A stretch of DNA of 64,000 bases from an uncultured Oscillospiraceae bacterium. GTDB lineage: Bacteria; Bacillota; Clostridia; Oscillospirales; Acutalibacteraceae. Both the position numbers and the translations under genes were made by a program. Position 1 is the stretch's first letter, and each line of letters starts with the position of its first letter. The notes beneath the pieces are model-generated. The model saw only the letters and a program-made list of their open reading frames with translations. It ran no database searches and was not told the origin of the DNA. The stretch spans positions 102,863 through 166,862 of the forward strand of contig UQLR01000002.1 in the NCBI GenBank assembly GCA_900541975.1, read 5' to 3'. Positions 45,521 to 53,585 of this stretch are shown here, piece after piece.

Positions 45521-45934
45521 CTAGCCGGCAAGGCATTTTAGATAACGGATAAAGGAAACAATCATAAACACAAAGAAAAAAGCAATACCGACAATAAAAA
45601 GGATGGAAGCAACGCCTGCTTTGGAAAGCGAAAAGGAAAGGGCTGCCGCTGCGGTAAGCAGCGTGCCAAAAATCCCTGTAAGCAGGCAGTTTATATTTTT
45701 TTGAATGCACTGCGCGTTTTCCATATGAAAGCATCCTCCGCAAGAAAAAATCCCGGCCGACAAAAGGATTAACAGGACGATGGAAAGCACCGCCGCGATT
45801 CGGGCAAAGATTAAAAGATTGGGCGGAAAACCAAGCCCATATAAAACGCCTGCCACAGCTGCAAATAAAATACCGGCAGCTATACCAGGAACGCAAGGCA
45901 GTAATTTGCACTTGCATTTTTTTTGGCAATCCAT
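45521..45934 (-). CDS. Small cysteine-rich four-helix membrane protein of unknown function
   Basis: A protein of 137 residues that I do not recognise. The N-terminus DCQKKCKCKLLPC has four Cys, then four hydrophobic helices (about 15-37, 42-62, 82-104 and 106-130) with FSCGGCFHMENAQC between helices 2 and 3. The spaced cysteines could bind a metal or form disulfides. AAAGGAG eight bases before ATG 45934 supports translation. It is divergent from the agr-type regulator operon, which makes a link to that system possible but unproven. Confidence 0.75.
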   Translation of the reverse strand: MDCQKKCKCKLLPCVPGIAAGILFAAVAGVLYGLGFPPNLLIFARIAAVLSIVLLILLSAGIFSCGGCFHMENAQCIQKNINCLLTGIFGTLLTAAAALSFSLSKAGVASILFIVGIAFFFVFMIVSFIRYLKCLAG

Positions 45935-46103
45935 TGTATTTTTCTCCTTTTTCCAGTTTGAGCAGCAAAATCATGGGGTGGATTTTTGCGGCCCTAATTG
46001 TATTTTATGCCGCTTGTCCTTATAGTGTGACACCAAAGTAGCGAATAAATATAGGCTTTTTTATTTTTGTATTGGCAATAATGGCAGAAAATGATATATT
46101 CAA
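45935..46103. other. Divergent intergenic region between the Cys-rich membrane protein and the LytTR operon
   Basis: About 310 bases separate the two genes. The part from 46040 is very AT-rich. The only clear signal is the rightward promoter at 46104-46132. The leftward ribosome binding site (AAAGGAG) lies within 45941-45948. No additional gene is supported. Confidence 0.4.
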
Positions 46104-46132
46104 TTGAAAGAAAAAGTTTTTCCTGTTATAAT
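46104..46132 (+). promoter_or_regulatory. Promoter of the LytTR regulator/kinase operon
   Basis: TTGAAA (46104-46109), 17 bases, TATAAT (46127-46132), about 115 bases upstream of the regulator start. It lacks the palindrome seen at the agrB promoter. Confidence 0.75.
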
Positions 46133-46247
46133 GTCACTATACAGTAAACGGATCATAAAAATATAAATTTCTTCTATATTTTCTTTTTTATATTTTTTAA
46201 TGGAGTTTACTATATTATTGAAATTTTTGTCAGAAAGGAAGACATAT

Positions 46248-46964
46248 ATGATAAAAATTGCTGTATGCGACGACGAGAATATGTTTGCGCTTAGTTTCAA
46301 GACAAAACTTCGCGACGGTTTTCGCAAAGTATTAAAGCAGGAGATCATTGTAGATACGTTTGACGATGCAAACGCGCTGCTGTACAAAATGAAAAACACA
46401 GCGTACGATGTTGTTTTTCTGGACATTGAAATGCCGGGCGTAAACGGCCTGGAAGCAGCAGGGTGGATTAAAAAAAACAGCGCCCGCGCGTTCATTGTGT
46501 TTACAACCAACCGTGACGACCTGGTGTTTGACGCGCTGCGCATAAAACCGCTTGGGTTCCTGCGCAAGAGCCACCTGGCGCAGGAGCTGGACGGCATGAT
46601 AGATTACATAACAGAAACAGTAAATTTTTCTGACGCCAAGGTTTCCATTAAATGCAAGGAAGGCGTTGTCAACCTGAACCTGGCGGACGTATTTTATTTG
46701 GAAAACGCGGGCAATTCTGTGTTTTTTGTTACGAAGGACAGAAAATACGAAACGCGCGACAGCCTGTATAAAAAAGAGCAGGAACTGGAGCAGTTTGGGT
46801 TTATACGCTCGCACGGCAGCTTTATTATTAATTTAAACCATATCTACAAGGTGAAAACAAAAGAAATAGTGTTAGACAACGGCTCTACGGTGCCGCTGAG
46901 CAGGAGCAGGCACAGAATACTGAAGGAAAAGTTTTTAAAGGAAATGGTAATAAACAATGAATGA
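46248..46964 (+). CDS. AgrA/VirR-like LytTR response regulator
   Basis: A protein of 238 residues: receiver domain (about 1-120) with CDDE pocket and phospho-acceptor Asp59 in VVFLDIEMPG, then a LytTR DNA-binding domain (about 135-236) with VFYLENAGNSVFF, FIRSHGSFIINLNHIYKV and VPLSRSRHRIL. ATG 46248 follows AAAGGAAG; the upstream in-frame ATG at 46200 has no ribosome binding site. It overlaps the kinase gene by 8 bases. By position and domains it is the AgrA of a peptide quorum-sensing locus whose AgrB and AgrD are at 48583-49301. LytTR proteins usually bind promoter-proximal repeats upstream of the -35, where the palindromes at 48502 and 61278 lie. Confidence 0.93.
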   Translation: MIKIAVCDDENMFALSFKTKLRDGFRKVLKQEIIVDTFDDANALLYKMKNTAYDVVFLDIEMPGVNGLEAAGWIKKNSARAFIVFTTNRDDLVFDALRIKPLGFLRKSHLAQELDGMIDYITETVNFSDAKVSIKCKEGVVNLNLADVFYLENAGNSVFFVTKDRKYETRDSLYKKEQELEQFGFIRSHGSFIINLNHIYKVKTKEIVLDNGSTVPLSRSRHRILKEKFLKEMVINNE

Positions 46965-48357
46965 AATAATTTCAACTGTATTTGAGCTTTCCGTCAACGT
47001 GTTCCAGGGGTTTATTTACGTCTATTTCTGCCACGGCTTTCTTGGCAGCCGTTTTAAGCCCCCGGAAGGGAAAAAGCACACAAGCTTAGAAATTGCGCTG
47101 TACGTTACGGCTTCGCTGCTTATGGCTTTGCTGATTACCATGATCAACCTCTACTATGAGGTGTTCAACACGGTAGAAACCTATTTTTTAGTTGGTTTTC
47201 TGGGCTTGTATTCGCTGCTTTTTCTGCGCGGAAAAATTGTGATGCGCCTGTTTATTCCTATTTTTATTGTATGTGCAAATTATGCTATTTCTTCTATGAT
47301 TATTTTTATTATGAGCACCGTTACGGGGGAATCGTCACATGATCTGATGCTGTTCCAACATTCGCTTTACAGGTATTTGCTGGTGCTGTTGGTCAATGCT
47401 GTCTTTACACTGCTTATTATCTGGGTTTTGCGGCTTAAAAAACGCAAGTTTGACATGCTGAAATGGACAGACTGGGTTGCGTTTATTGCCATCCCCGTTA
47501 TTGCGCTGGCCATTGTGGTGATGGCATATGCCGTGTCTCTGGAGCCGAACATCACCCGGGAGCACGTGGCGTTTCTTGCGTTTATCAGCGGCGGCGTGGT
47601 TGTGATTGCAGTGCTGATCTGGGTAATGCTGGGGAAGATCAGCAAAGACAGGGAAATAGAGCTGCGCTATTCTTTGCTGGAGCAGCAATACCGCTACCAG
47701 AAGGAGAACATTTTGCAGTCAGGAAAAAGTCTGAAAGAAATGTCTACCCTGCGGCACGATATGAAAAACAAGCTGCTGCTGATTGGGCAGCTGGTGACAA
47801 ACGGAGAAACCGACAGAGCCATAGAGATGTGCGGCGCCTGCCGCACAGAGCTTGAAGCAGCCAGGCTGCTTGTAAACTCTGAAAACTTTCTGCTCAACGC
47901 TATTCTCAACAGCAAGCTGGCCGGCGCAAGGGAAAAGCATATCCAAACAGAGATTGTAATTACGACCTCCCAATTTGACGACATAAAAGATGTAGACCTG
48001 TGCAGCATTTTGGGCAACCTGCTGGACAACGCCATAGAGGCGGTGCAAAAGGAACCGGAGGCGCACCGCGCGATAAAAATTTTGATTGAGCAGACCGGCG
48101 GGTACCGCTCCATTATGATCAAAAACACCATTGGCGCTTCTGTGTTAAAACAGAACCCGCAGCTGCGCACCACCAAGAAAAACAAGCAGATCCACGGGCT
48201 TGGCCTGCTCAGCGTGCGTCGCACGGTAGAAAAATACGGCGGCGAGTTCCACTGCTATGAAGAAGACGGCTTTTTCTGTTGCGTTGTGATTCTGGAGGTG
48301 CCGCAGTGGAGCAATGCGGGTGAAAAAGACGCGCCTTTACCGGAGCCGCAAAACTGA
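46957..48357 (+). CDS. AgrC-like GHKL sensor histidine kinase
   Basis: A protein of 466 residues. Six or seven membrane helices occupy about 1-230; then come a coiled dimerisation region with His267 in TLRHDMKNKLLLIGQL and a GHKL-type ATPase domain with NLLDNAIEAVQ and HGLGLLSVRRTVEKYGGEF. This is the AgrC/FsrC (HPK10) architecture, in which the membrane domain detects a cyclic peptide. ATG 46957 lies inside the end of the regulator gene. Gene order here is regulator, kinase, then agrB-agrD from a separate promoter. Confidence 0.92.
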   Translation: MNEIISTVFELSVNVFQGFIYVYFCHGFLGSRFKPPEGKKHTSLEIALYVTASLLMALLITMINLYYEVFNTVETYFLVGFLGLYSLLFLRGKIVMRLFIPIFIVCANYAISSMIIFIMSTVTGESSHDLMLFQHSLYRYLLVLLVNAVFTLLIIWVLRLKKRKFDMLKWTDWVAFIAIPVIALAIVVMAYAVSLEPNITREHVAFLAFISGGVVVIAVLIWVMLGKISKDREIELRYSLLEQQYRYQKENILQSGKSLKEMSTLRHDMKNKLLLIGQLVTNGETDRAIEMCGACRTELEAARLLVNSENFLLNAILNSKLAGAREKHIQTEIVITTSQFDDIKDVDLCSILGNLLDNAIEAVQKEPEAHRAIKILIEQTGGYRSIMIKNTIGASVLKQNPQLRTTKKNKQIHGLGLLSVRRTVEKYGGEFHCYEEDGFFCCVVILEVPQWSNAGEKDAPLPEPQN

Positions 48358-48497
48358 AAACTGCAAAATTCTGCAGGCACCGGCGTTGTAACGATAAAAA
48401 ACTGTAGACGGACATATGTTCTTTATAAAAATTACTGCAAAAAAAGCAATTTTTTGTCGTGCTAAAATATTTTATTTGCATAATTTCACGCGAAAAC

Positions 48498-48546
48498 GAC
48501 CAGTTTTAACAAAACTATTCACAAATTCTGCGGGATTTGCTATAGT
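48498..48546 (+). promoter_or_regulatory. agrBD promoter with palindromic operator
   Basis: AGTTTT-AAC-AAAACT (48502-48516) is a perfect 6+6 inverted repeat placed next to the -35 TTCACA (48518-48523), which is 17 bases from TATAGT (48541-48546). Position just upstream of a weak -35 is typical of an activator site. The same block with the same spacing recurs at 61274-61322. Direct binding by the LytTR regulator at 46248 is an inference. Confidence 0.7.
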
Positions 48547-48582
48547 CTAGACAAAGTAAAAGCCGTAAATGAGTTGATTACA

Positions 48583-49170
48583 ATGCTGCACAGGTTGTCT
48601 AAACGTATAGCAGAATCTTTGCTTGCCAAACGATGCTTTGCGCCGGAGGAGTTGGATATTTATATTTATGGAACCGAGTTGGTTATATCCTCCGCGCTGG
48701 GCATCAGCATAATCCTTGTTCTAAGCCTGCTTTTTTCCGCGTTGGCAGAGGGGGTTGTGTTTTTGGCTTCGTTCCTTCTTTTGCGGTCTTATACGGGTGG
48801 GTACCACTGCTATACGTATGTAAAATGCAATACGCTGTTTCTTTGCCTTTTTTTAAGCGCGCTGTTGCTTTACCGCGTGATGATTTTACACACGCCGGCA
48901 ATGGCCGCTGCAACAGGCGTGCTGCTGCCGGGCGGCGGCGCGGTGCTTTTGCGCTATGCGCCGGTAGAGCACCCAAACAAGCCGCTTGGGAAAAGGCACC
49001 GCAAGCGGTGCAGAACCGTGGCGCTTTGTTTGTATGCAGGTATGGGCGCGGCGGCGGTAGTTCTGGAATGTTTGGGGGAAACACTTGGCTTTATGCTGGC
49101 GCTTGTCTTGGGACAGGTTTCCGCGCTAATGCTATGTGAAAAATATTCACAAAGGAGGAAGTATGTATGA
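48583..49170 (+). CDS. agrB: AgrB-like peptide-processing membrane protease
   Basis: A protein of 195 residues of the accessory gene regulator B family, a membrane cysteine protease that trims and cyclises the AgrD peptide. Several hydrophobic helices surround the conserved SYTGGYHCYTYVKC segment; His75 and Cys82 have the spacing of the catalytic pair of staphylococcal AgrB. ATG 48583 is taken as start; a TTG at 48574 is in frame and no strong ribosome binding site precedes either. Its stop overlaps the agrD start (ATGA). Confidence 0.93.
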   Translation: MLHRLSKRIAESLLAKRCFAPEELDIYIYGTELVISSALGISIILVLSLLFSALAEGVVFLASFLLLRSYTGGYHCYTYVKCNTLFLCLFLSALLLYRVMILHTPAMAAATGVLLPGGGAVLLRYAPVEHPNKPLGKRHRKRCRTVALCLYAGMGAAAVVLECLGETLGFMLALVLGQVSALMLCEKYSQRRKYV

Positions 49171-49301
49171 AGAAGCAAACAAATTTAGTTGCAAGACTGA
49201 TGTCCAGGCTGGCGATGAAGGCCGCAAAATCGGCCGCCGGTACGGCGTCTACTGGAGGCGCATGCCAGCCCAAGGAGCCTGCAAGGCTTGCAAGAAAGTA
49301 A
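49167..49301 (+). CDS. agrD: AgrD-like autoinducer peptide precursor with serine at the ring position
   Basis: A 44-residue precursor. The N-terminal amphipathic basic segment (KKQTNLVARLMSRLAMKAA) is followed by the core region GTASTGGAC and the C-terminal recognition tail QPKEPARLARK. ATG 49167 has AAAGGAGG (49151-49158) eight bases upstream and overlaps the agrB stop. In clostridial AgrD peptides the tail reads (Y)QPKEP and the ring-forming residue lies five residues before the Y; here that position is Ser28 and the Y position is Cys33. The predicted signal would be a five-membered serine lactone STGGA (possibly with N-terminal extension). This alignment is my inference; the gene itself is well supported. 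Confidence 0.88.
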   Translation: MKKQTNLVARLMSRLAMKAAKSAAGTASTGGACQPKEPARLARK

Positions 49302-49354
49302 GCCAGCAGGCGACATAACTGAACCAATACCTCTTTTTTACACACCAGCTTAAT

Positions 49355-49402
49355 AAAAGCAAGACGGCGCCGCCCCGCAGGACGGCGCCGTCTTGCTTTT
49401 TT
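49355..49402 (+). terminator. Terminator of agrBD
   Basis: AAAAGCAAGACGGCGCCG (49355-49372) pairs perfectly with CGGCGCCGTCTTGCTTTT (49383-49400): 18 base pairs and a 10-base loop, then TT. It may stop transcription in both directions. Confidence 0.95.
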
Positions 49403-49488
49403 CAGAGCGCGTGTTTTACAAATTTTTGCGCCTGCCTTTTGTATTTGACAAAAAAATAACGAAAATTTGAAGATTCTGGCTAAAACCC

Positions 49489-49517
49489 TTGCGTATTGCA
49501 GCCGGAGTGCTTATAAT
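49489..49517 (+). promoter_or_regulatory. Promoter of the IscU-like/GGGtGRT operon
   Basis: TTGCGT (49489-49494), 17 bases, TATAAT (49512-49517), about 55 bases before the start codon. Confidence 0.7.
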
Positions 49518-49571
49518 GAAAAACGTATAAAGCGAACTTTTATACTACACCAAAGCGAAAGGAGTACCCAT

Positions 49572-50264
49572 ATGAATTATTCCCATGAAGTGGAAAACAT
49601 GTGTACAGTAGCAAAGGGACCCCATCATGGCCCCGCGCCCATCCCGGAGGAGGGAAAATGGGTAAAGTCTTATGACATTAAGGACATTTCCGGCCTTTCA
49701 CACGGCATTGGCTGGTGTGCGCCGCAGCAAGGCGCATGTAAGCTTACGCTGAACGTAAAGGACGGCATTGTGGAGGAAGCGCTTGTAGAGACGATTGGAT
49801 GTTCCGGCATGACGCATTCTGCAGCTATGGCGGCGGAGATTTTGCCTGGAAAGACGCTGCTTGAATGCCTGAATACGGACCTTGTGTGCGACGCGATTAA
49901 CGTTGCCATGAAAAACCTGTTTTTACAGCTTGTTTACGGCAGAAGCCAGACAGCGTTTTCTGAAGGCGGGCTGCCTGTTGGCGCCGGGCTGGAGGATCTG
50001 GGCAAGGGCTTGCGCTCCCAGGTGGGTACGATGTTCAGCACCAAGCTTAAAGGCGTGCGTTTTATGGAGATGGCGGAGGGCTATGTGCTTAAAACTGCGC
50101 TGGATGAAAATGACGAAGTTATTGGTTACCAGTTTGTAAGGCTTGGGAAAATGATGGAGGATATTCGTCATGGTGTTTCCCCGGAAGAGGCATATAAAAA
50201 GAACATAGGCCAGTATGGCCGTTTTGACAACGCGGCAAAGTATATTGACCCGCGTGAAGAATAA
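49572..50264 (+). CDS. IscU/NifU-like iron-sulfur scaffold protein
   Basis: A protein of 230 residues. The central part resembles the NifU N-terminal/IscU fold: KLTLNVKDGIVEEALVETIG, then CSGMTHSAAMAAEIL with a cysteine at the cluster-ligand position. Two further Cys lie in GWCAPQQGAC. The N-terminal GPHHGPAPIPEEGKW and a ~90-residue C-terminal extension are outside classical IscU. ATG 49572 has GAAAGGAG upstream; a longer frame to 49467 is unsupported. It precedes the GGGtGRT-family gene by 18 bases, a pairing I recall as conserved in anaerobes. Fe-S assembly or transfer to the partner is inferred. Confidence 0.85.
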   Translation: MNYSHEVENMCTVAKGPHHGPAPIPEEGKWVKSYDIKDISGLSHGIGWCAPQQGACKLTLNVKDGIVEEALVETIGCSGMTHSAAMAAEILPGKTLLECLNTDLVCDAINVAMKNLFLQLVYGRSQTAFSEGGLPVGAGLEDLGKGLRSQVGTMFSTKLKGVRFMEMAEGYVLKTALDENDEVIGYQFVRLGKMMEDIRHGVSPEEAYKKNIGQYGRFDNAAKYIDPREE

Positions 50265-50282
50265 GCAGGGAGGACTTGATTT

Positions 50283-51293
50283 ATGGCTAACAATGTGAAT
50301 TTTGAAAGTAAAGACAGAAGAATGGCTAAAATTGAGAAGTGCCTTGCAGAATATGGTATAGCCAGCCTGGAAGAAGCCAGGGAATTGTGCCTGAGCAAGG
50401 GCGTAGACCCCGATGCAATTGTTAAGGGCGTGCAGCCGATTGCGTTTGAAAACGCATCTTGGGCTTATACGCTAGGTTGTGCTGTTGCGATTAAAAAGCA
50501 AAGCGAAAGCGCCGCGGACGCCGCGGAAGCCATTGGGATTGGCCTGGAGGCGTTTTGTATTCCGGGTTCTGTTGCAGAGCAGAGGAACGTGGGCCTGGGG
50601 CACGGCAATTTGGGCGCTATGCTGCTGCGGGACGAGACAAAATGCTTTGCTTTTCTGGCAGGACATGAAAGCTTTGCCGCGGCAGAAGGTGCAATTGGCA
50701 TAGCTAAAACGGCAAACAAGGCAAGGAAAGAGCCGCTGCGCGTAATTTTGAACGGCCTTGGAAAGGATGCAGCCTATATTATTTCAAGAATTAACGGTTT
50801 TACCTATGTAAAAACAAGCTATGATTATTTTACCGGCGAACTAACTATTTTGGAAGAACGGGCTTTCTCTGACGGAGAAAGAGCCGCCGTGCGCTGCTTT
50901 GGTGCAGACGACGTTCGCGAAGGCGTGGAGATTATGGCGCACGAGGGTGTGGATGTGTCTATTACAGGCAATTCTACCAATCCTACCCGGTTCCAGCATC
51001 TTGTTGCGGGCACCTATAAAAAATGGGCGCAGGAGCATGGCAAAAAGTATTTTTCTGTTGCCAGCGGCGGCGGCACGGGCCGTACCCTGCATCCGGACAA
51101 TATGGGCGCGGGACCGGCTTCCTATGGCCTTACGGACTCTATGGGACGCATGCATGGCGACGCGCAATTTGCAGGATCTTCCTCTGTGCCTGCGCATGTG
51201 GAAATGATGGGGTTGATCGGCATGGGCAACAACCCGATGGTTGGCGCCACCGTGGCCTGCGCAGTTGCGGTTTACGAGGGATTAAAGAAATAA
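50283..51293 (+). CDS. GGGtGRT-family protein of unknown function
   Basis: A protein of 336 residues containing the family-naming glycine-rich motif in FSVASGGGTGRTLHPDNM (about residues 257-274). Other dense glycine regions are VGLGHGNLGAMLL and MGLIGMGNNPMVGATVACA, suggesting nucleotide or cofactor loops. Several Cys are present (ELCLSKG, GCAVAIKK, FCIPGS). No enzyme activity is established for the family as far as I know. ATG 50283 follows GGGAGG. It is co-transcribed with the IscU-like protein, so a cluster-dependent function is possible. Confidence 0.88.
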   Translation: MANNVNFESKDRRMAKIEKCLAEYGIASLEEARELCLSKGVDPDAIVKGVQPIAFENASWAYTLGCAVAIKKQSESAADAAEAIGIGLEAFCIPGSVAEQRNVGLGHGNLGAMLLRDETKCFAFLAGHESFAAAEGAIGIAKTANKARKEPLRVILNGLGKDAAYIISRINGFTYVKTSYDYFTGELTILEERAFSDGERAAVRCFGADDVREGVEIMAHEGVDVSITGNSTNPTRFQHLVAGTYKKWAQEHGKKYFSVASGGGTGRTLHPDNMGAGPASYGLTDSMGRMHGDAQFAGSSSVPAHVEMMGLIGMGNNPMVGATVACAVAVYEGLKK

Positions 51294-51328
51294 GCTTCAA
51301 AATCTGTATGAATACTGGATTTATTTTG

Positions 51329-51358
51329 AAAAGGGCCGCTCTGTGAGCGGTTCTTTTT
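51329..51358 (+). terminator. Terminator of the IscU-like/GGGtGRT operon
   Basis: AAGGGCCGCTC (51331-51341) pairs with GAGCGGTTCTT (51345-51355, allowing G-T pairs) across a 3-base loop, followed by TTT. Confidence 0.82.
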
Positions 51359-51399
51359 GCTTTTTCATTATTTATTTTTAATAAATATAACTCTATACT

Positions 51400-51427
51400 T
51401 TGCAAAAGTAGAAAAATGTAGTATAAT
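51400..51427 (+). promoter_or_regulatory. Promoter upstream of the ABC-class ATPase gene
   Basis: TTGCAA (51400-51405), 16 bases, TATAAT (51422-51427). A leader of about 165 bases follows; it is AT-rich and has no gene or clear structure that I can see. Confidence 0.6.
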
Positions 51428-51601
51428 GTATAAAAAGAGTGTGGCAAAACGGTATATATAGATTATGTATAGTGTGCGCTATATTGGTACAAGAGAGGTA
51501 GAAGGTATTTAAAAAGTGATGGGAGAATCGGTATAGGGTCAACAAAGGAAAAATCTTTTCATATTTATATTTGTAAAAAATGAGGAGTGTGAAATAAAGC
51601 C

Positions 51602-53305
51602 ATGCAGACGTCAGTTGAGTTAAAGAAACTGCTTGTTAGGATTGATCGGAGAAGCTACCCGGCTTATAAGGATATAAAAGGTGTTTACCAGTTTCCGGGA
51701 TATGCACTGTCTATTGATCATGTTCAGGGGGACCCCTTCGCCGCGCCTTCCAGGCTGAGTATTCGTGTGCCCGGAGCAAAGGCGGCTTTTCCGCCGGAGC
51801 TATATCTGCGCCCCTGCCGACGGATTGCCCTCCAGGATGAATTGACCCGCCAGTTTGGAAAACAGGCAAGCCGGTTTTCCTTTCAGGCCAAGGGTTCCGG
51901 GCGAAGCGGGCTGATTTCCGTTAGCCACTGCGGCCAGGAGGTGCTGGAGCGTACCGCCTGTTGTTTAGACCCCGAAAGCGGGGATATTCTTGTTCGCTTT
52001 GAGGTGGGATTTCCGGCGAATGGGCGGACCATCAACGCCCGGGAGCTGGAAAAAATTCTGTTTTATTTTTTGCCGCAGTGCGTGAAGGGGTCCCTGCTGT
52101 ATGCTAATTTGGATGTTAAGCGTCTGCAGAAAACAGCAGACCTGGCGGAGGATCAGGCGTATATCCGGGAGATGCTTCCCAGGCTGAATCTGTGCGCTTT
52201 TGTAGCGGATGGGAGTATTCTGCCACGGGAATCCGGTGTTTCTTCCCGCCCTATGAAAAATGCCGTGCTTTTTCAATCTCCTCAGGAAATGTCGGTGGCT
52301 ATGGATCTGCCCCACCGGGGAAGAATTACCGGTATGGGCATTCCAAAAGGCGTTACCCTGATTGTGGGCGGCGGATATCACGGTAAATCTACTCTTCTGA
52401 AAGCTCTGGAACTGGGAGTTTATAACCATATTGCCGGGGATGGACGGGAATACGTAATTACAGACAGAACCGCCGTAAAAATCCGCGCCGAGGATGGACG
52501 TAGTATCCGGAAAACGGATATTTCCATGTTTATTAACGGCCTGCCCAATGGGAAAGATACGACCGCTTTTTCTACGGAAGACGCCAGTGGAAGCACTTCC
52601 CAGGCAGCCAATGTGGTAGAAAGTTTGGAGACGGGCGCTTCCCTGCTGCTTATGGACGAGGACACCAGCGCTACCAATTTTATGATTCGGGACGATTTGA
52701 TGCAGCGGGTGATTCGCCGGGAGCTGGAGCCGATTACTCCCTTTATCGACCGTATTCGCGAGCTGTATTCCAAATATGGCGTTTCAACGGTTATTGTGGC
52801 GGGGAGCTCTGGTACCTATTTCCATATAGCCGACCACATTGTCCAGATGGATCGGTATAAACCCCGGGATATCACGGCCCTGGCAAAACGGGAAGCAAAG
52901 GCCTTCCCTTTGCATGGGGAGCCGGTGGAACCGGCCCGCAGGCCAAACTTTTCCAGAATGCCAAAGGCTTCTCCGGAGTTTCAAGGCGACGGGCGGATAA
53001 AGCTTAAAACATTGGGAAAGGACGGCCTTTCTCTCAACCGGGAAAGCGTTAGTTTGCGGTGTGTAGAACAGCTGACCGATGAAGAGCAGACGGCCGCTCT
53101 GGCATATTGCCTGCTTTATGCACAGAAATACCTTATGGACGGCGTGCGGGATCTGCGGCAAGTGGTGGATGAACTGGAGGCAGTGATAAGTGAGAGGGGA
53201 CTGGAAGCCCTTTGTGAGAATACCCCCGGGATTCCCTTTCTGGCACGTCCCAGAAGGCAGGAGATTTTTGCCTGCCTCAACCGGTATCGGGGATTAAACC
53301 TGTGA
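51602..53305 (+). CDS. Predicted ABC-class P-loop ATPase (COG3044/PF09818 type)
   Basis: A soluble protein of 567 residues belonging to the ABC_ATPase family that is not part of a transporter. The N-terminal domain includes YPAYKDIKGVYQFPGYALSI and VQGDPFAAPSRLSIRV, the Walker A loop is GGGYHGKSTLLKALE near residue 255, a signature-like block is TEDASGSTSQAANVVESL, and Walker B is LLLMDEDTSATNFM. The trypanosome relative MRB1590 binds RNA, so nucleic-acid binding is possible; no bacterial role is known to me. GAGGAG is about 14 bases before the ATG, rather far. Codon use appears richer in CGG and CCGG-type codons than neighbours, consistent with transfer. Confidence 0.9.
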   Translation: MQTSVELKKLLVRIDRRSYPAYKDIKGVYQFPGYALSIDHVQGDPFAAPSRLSIRVPGAKAAFPPELYLRPCRRIALQDELTRQFGKQASRFSFQAKGSGRSGLISVSHCGQEVLERTACCLDPESGDILVRFEVGFPANGRTINARELEKILFYFLPQCVKGSLLYANLDVKRLQKTADLAEDQAYIREMLPRLNLCAFVADGSILPRESGVSSRPMKNAVLFQSPQEMSVAMDLPHRGRITGMGIPKGVTLIVGGGYHGKSTLLKALELGVYNHIAGDGREYVITDRTAVKIRAEDGRSIRKTDISMFINGLPNGKDTTAFSTEDASGSTSQAANVVESLETGASLLLMDEDTSATNFMIRDDLMQRVIRRELEPITPFIDRIRELYSKYGVSTVIVAGSSGTYFHIADHIVQMDRYKPRDITALAKREAKAFPLHGEPVEPARRPNFSRMPKASPEFQGDGRIKLKTLGKDGLSLNRESVSLRCVEQLTDEEQTAALAYCLLYAQKYLMDGVRDLRQVVDELEAVISERGLEALCENTPGIPFLARPRRQEIFACLNRYRGLNL

Positions 53306-53368
53306 TATTTTTTCGTTTTTATATTTGACAAAAATGAACGGAATCTGCAAATTTAAAGCAGAAAAAGA

Positions 53369-53400
53369 GGACGTGCCGCGTGAGATTTTGTGGCACGTCC
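53369..53400 (+). terminator. Hairpin after the ABC-class ATPase gene
   Basis: GGACGTGCC (53369-53377) pairs with GGCACGTCC (53392-53400) across a 14-base loop. No T-tract follows (CAGAAAAATT), so it may be an RNA-stabilising hairpin. Its right arm is part of a 15-base sequence, TGGCACGTCCCAGAA, that also occurs inside the upstream gene at 53241-53255. Confidence 0.45.
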
Positions 53401-53585
53401 CAGAAAAATTAAATTGGTAATGGAGGTTCTGCGAAAGCTTTTGTATCACAAACATATAACAGACGTATTTAAATTAAAAGGAATGGCGGAGATACCACCA
53501 CCTGTTATTTTGTGAAGCGTTGATCATAATGGTGGCAATGCGCAGTCTCAGTGTGGAATTTACTGATTGTAAGCGGGGGCAGTAG

